The notes under the pieces were generated by a model. That model saw only the letters and a program-made list of their open reading frames with translations, did not search any database and was not told the origin of the DNA. A DNA stretch of 36,205 nt from Myxococcus xanthus (lineage in GTDB: Bacteria > Myxococcota > Myxococcia > Myxococcales > Myxococcaceae). Both the position numbers and the translations under genes were made by a program. Location: contig NZ_JABFNS010000096.1 of the NCBI RefSeq assembly GCF_013116825.1, positions 1 through 36,205 on the forward strand, written 5' to 3'. Shown one piece after another: positions 35,503 through 36,205 of the stretch (position 1 is its first letter; each line of letters begins with the position of its first letter).

Positions 35503-36205
35503 TCACGCGTCCAGCAGCAGGCACGAGTCTCCGAACTCGTGCCCCAGGTAGCCGCGCGCCTCCGCGTGCGCGGCCACCTCCTGGAGCAGCGGCAGCGCCG
35601 CGAAGGCCTGGAGCAACGCATGGTGGCTGCTCCCGGGCGCGTGCACACCGGTGAGCAGCCCGTGCACCAGCCGTGGGACGAAGCCCGGCCCCAGCAGCAG
35701 GTCCGTCACCTCCTCCCCCGCCACCAGCCAGCCGCCGTGCCGCGCCGCGCGGCCCTCCAGGGCCCGCACCACGGTGGTGCCCACCGCCACCACCCGCCCC
35801 CCGGAGGCCCGCGTGTGCAGGACAGCCTCCACCGTGGCGGCGGGAATGTCGGAACGCTCGGGCCGAGGCAACGCCGCGTCCAGCGCCGCGTCTCCCGTGG
35901 AGGAAAGCCCCGCCGCGTGGGTGAGCGAAGCCAGCCGCACGCCCTGCTTGCGCAGCAACAGCAGCACGCTCCAGGTGAGGGGCAGCCCCGCGGAGGGCGC
36001 CTCCACCGACCAGGGCCGCGCGCCATACGCCGTCTGCACATGCCACAGCGACAGCGGCGCCTCCATGTACGCGTACTGCACCGGACGCCCGGTCCGGTAG
36101 AGCCCGGACCAGAGCGCCGCCCCCGTCTCGTCGAAGGCCACGCGCAACAACCGGGGAGACGGTGGCAGCACCGCCACCACCCGCGCCTTCAGGCCCCCCA
36201 CCACG
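35503..36205 (-). CDS. Divergent QueA-like protein, 5' part cut by window edge
   Basis: The frame is open to the right edge, so the N-terminus is missing; 234 C-terminal codons are visible. QueA uses S-adenosylmethionine to transfer and isomerise a ribosyl unit onto preQ1 in tRNA, forming epoxyqueuosine. Recognisable segments are YMEAPLSLWHVQTAYG, RVVAVGTTVVRALE, the phosphate-loop-like VTDLLLGPGF and the final HEFGDSCLLL. Two canonical motifs differ. HVGxGTF appears as THAAGLSSTGD, and NFHLPxSTLL as GVHAPGSSHHALL. This places it in the divergent, actinobacterial-type branch rather than with E. coli QueA. A role in queuosine formation is supported by queF in the window but is not certain. Confidence 0.85.
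   Translation of the reverse strand, partial: VVGGLKARVVAVLPPSPRLLRVAFDETGAALWSGLYRTGRPVQYAYMEAPLSLWHVQTAYGARPWSVEAPSAGLPLTWSVLLLLRKQGVRLASLTHAAGLSSTGDAALDAALPRPERSDIPAATVEAVLHTRASGGRVVAVGTTVVRALEGRAARHGGWLVAGEEVTDLLLGPGFVPRLVHGLLTGVHAPGSSHHALLQAFAALPLLQEVAAHAEARGYLGHEFGDSCLLLDA

Overview
The window is about 36 kb of very GC-rich DNA with strong G/C at third codon positions, closely packed genes and short intergenic gaps. Gene content suggests a myxobacterium (Myxococcota, Myxococcus/Corallococcus-like): Hanks-type Ser/Thr kinases with membrane anchors and TPR tails, GAF-containing signalling proteins, a histone-H1-like KA-rich protein, an M50 protease and a long-chain desaturase. The genus is an inference from protein style, since no rRNA or marker gene is present.

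Left end (1-4.3 kb): this stretch looks accessory. It holds a truncated membrane-anchored conserved protein, a doubtful small ORF, an AlkD-like DNA alkylation repair protein with a histone-like basic tail, and a divergent 656-aa protein joining a PD-(D/E)XK-like segment to a DUF2075/Schlafen-group-III-type helicase. The block ends at a tRNA-Pro(CGG) gene with its own strong promoter and terminator. No integrase or duplicated tRNA end was found.

4.6-11.8 kb: mostly housekeeping and signalling. A single-domain response regulator, ribulose-phosphate 3-epimerase (rpe), a GAF/HD-GYP protein with an unusual insert, pyruvate kinase (pyk), a SprT-like metallopeptidase, an NFACT/RqcH-type ribosome quality-control protein and the H1-like protein.

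12.1-23.3 kb: a GH1 beta-glucosidase, a DusB-type tRNA dihydrouridine synthase, an M50 site-2-type protease with a helical repeat tail, an acyl-CoA desaturase, a ClC chloride transporter with CBS domains, a GT4 glycosyltransferase, a GNAT acetyltransferase, and an SsnA-like amidohydrolase (metal site degenerate) probably co-transcribed with a secreted peroxiredoxin.

23.4-36.2 kb: a Ser/Thr kinase with TPRs, a lipoprotein esterase and a YdjC/ChbG-type deacetylase (a likely + strand run), a hybrid histidine kinase with a degenerate receiver, queF, a second Ser/Thr kinase, a tiny His/Lys-rich lipoprotein, a cardiolipin-synthase-like PLD protein, a Ppx/GppA phosphatase with an HD domain, a zinc alcohol/formaldehyde dehydrogenase preceded by a terminator-like leader hairpin, and a right-edge-truncated divergent QueA-like protein. 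queF and the queA-like gene are both tied to queuosine, but lie 5.7 kb apart on opposite strands.

Several genes lack a Shine-Dalgarno sequence but have a TANNNT-like box 7-10 nt before the start codon, suggesting leaderless or near-leaderless transcripts. The best candidates for something new are the nuclease-helicase protein, the SsnA-like probable pseudoenzyme, the degenerate receiver kinase and the possible attenuator ahead of the dehydrogenase.
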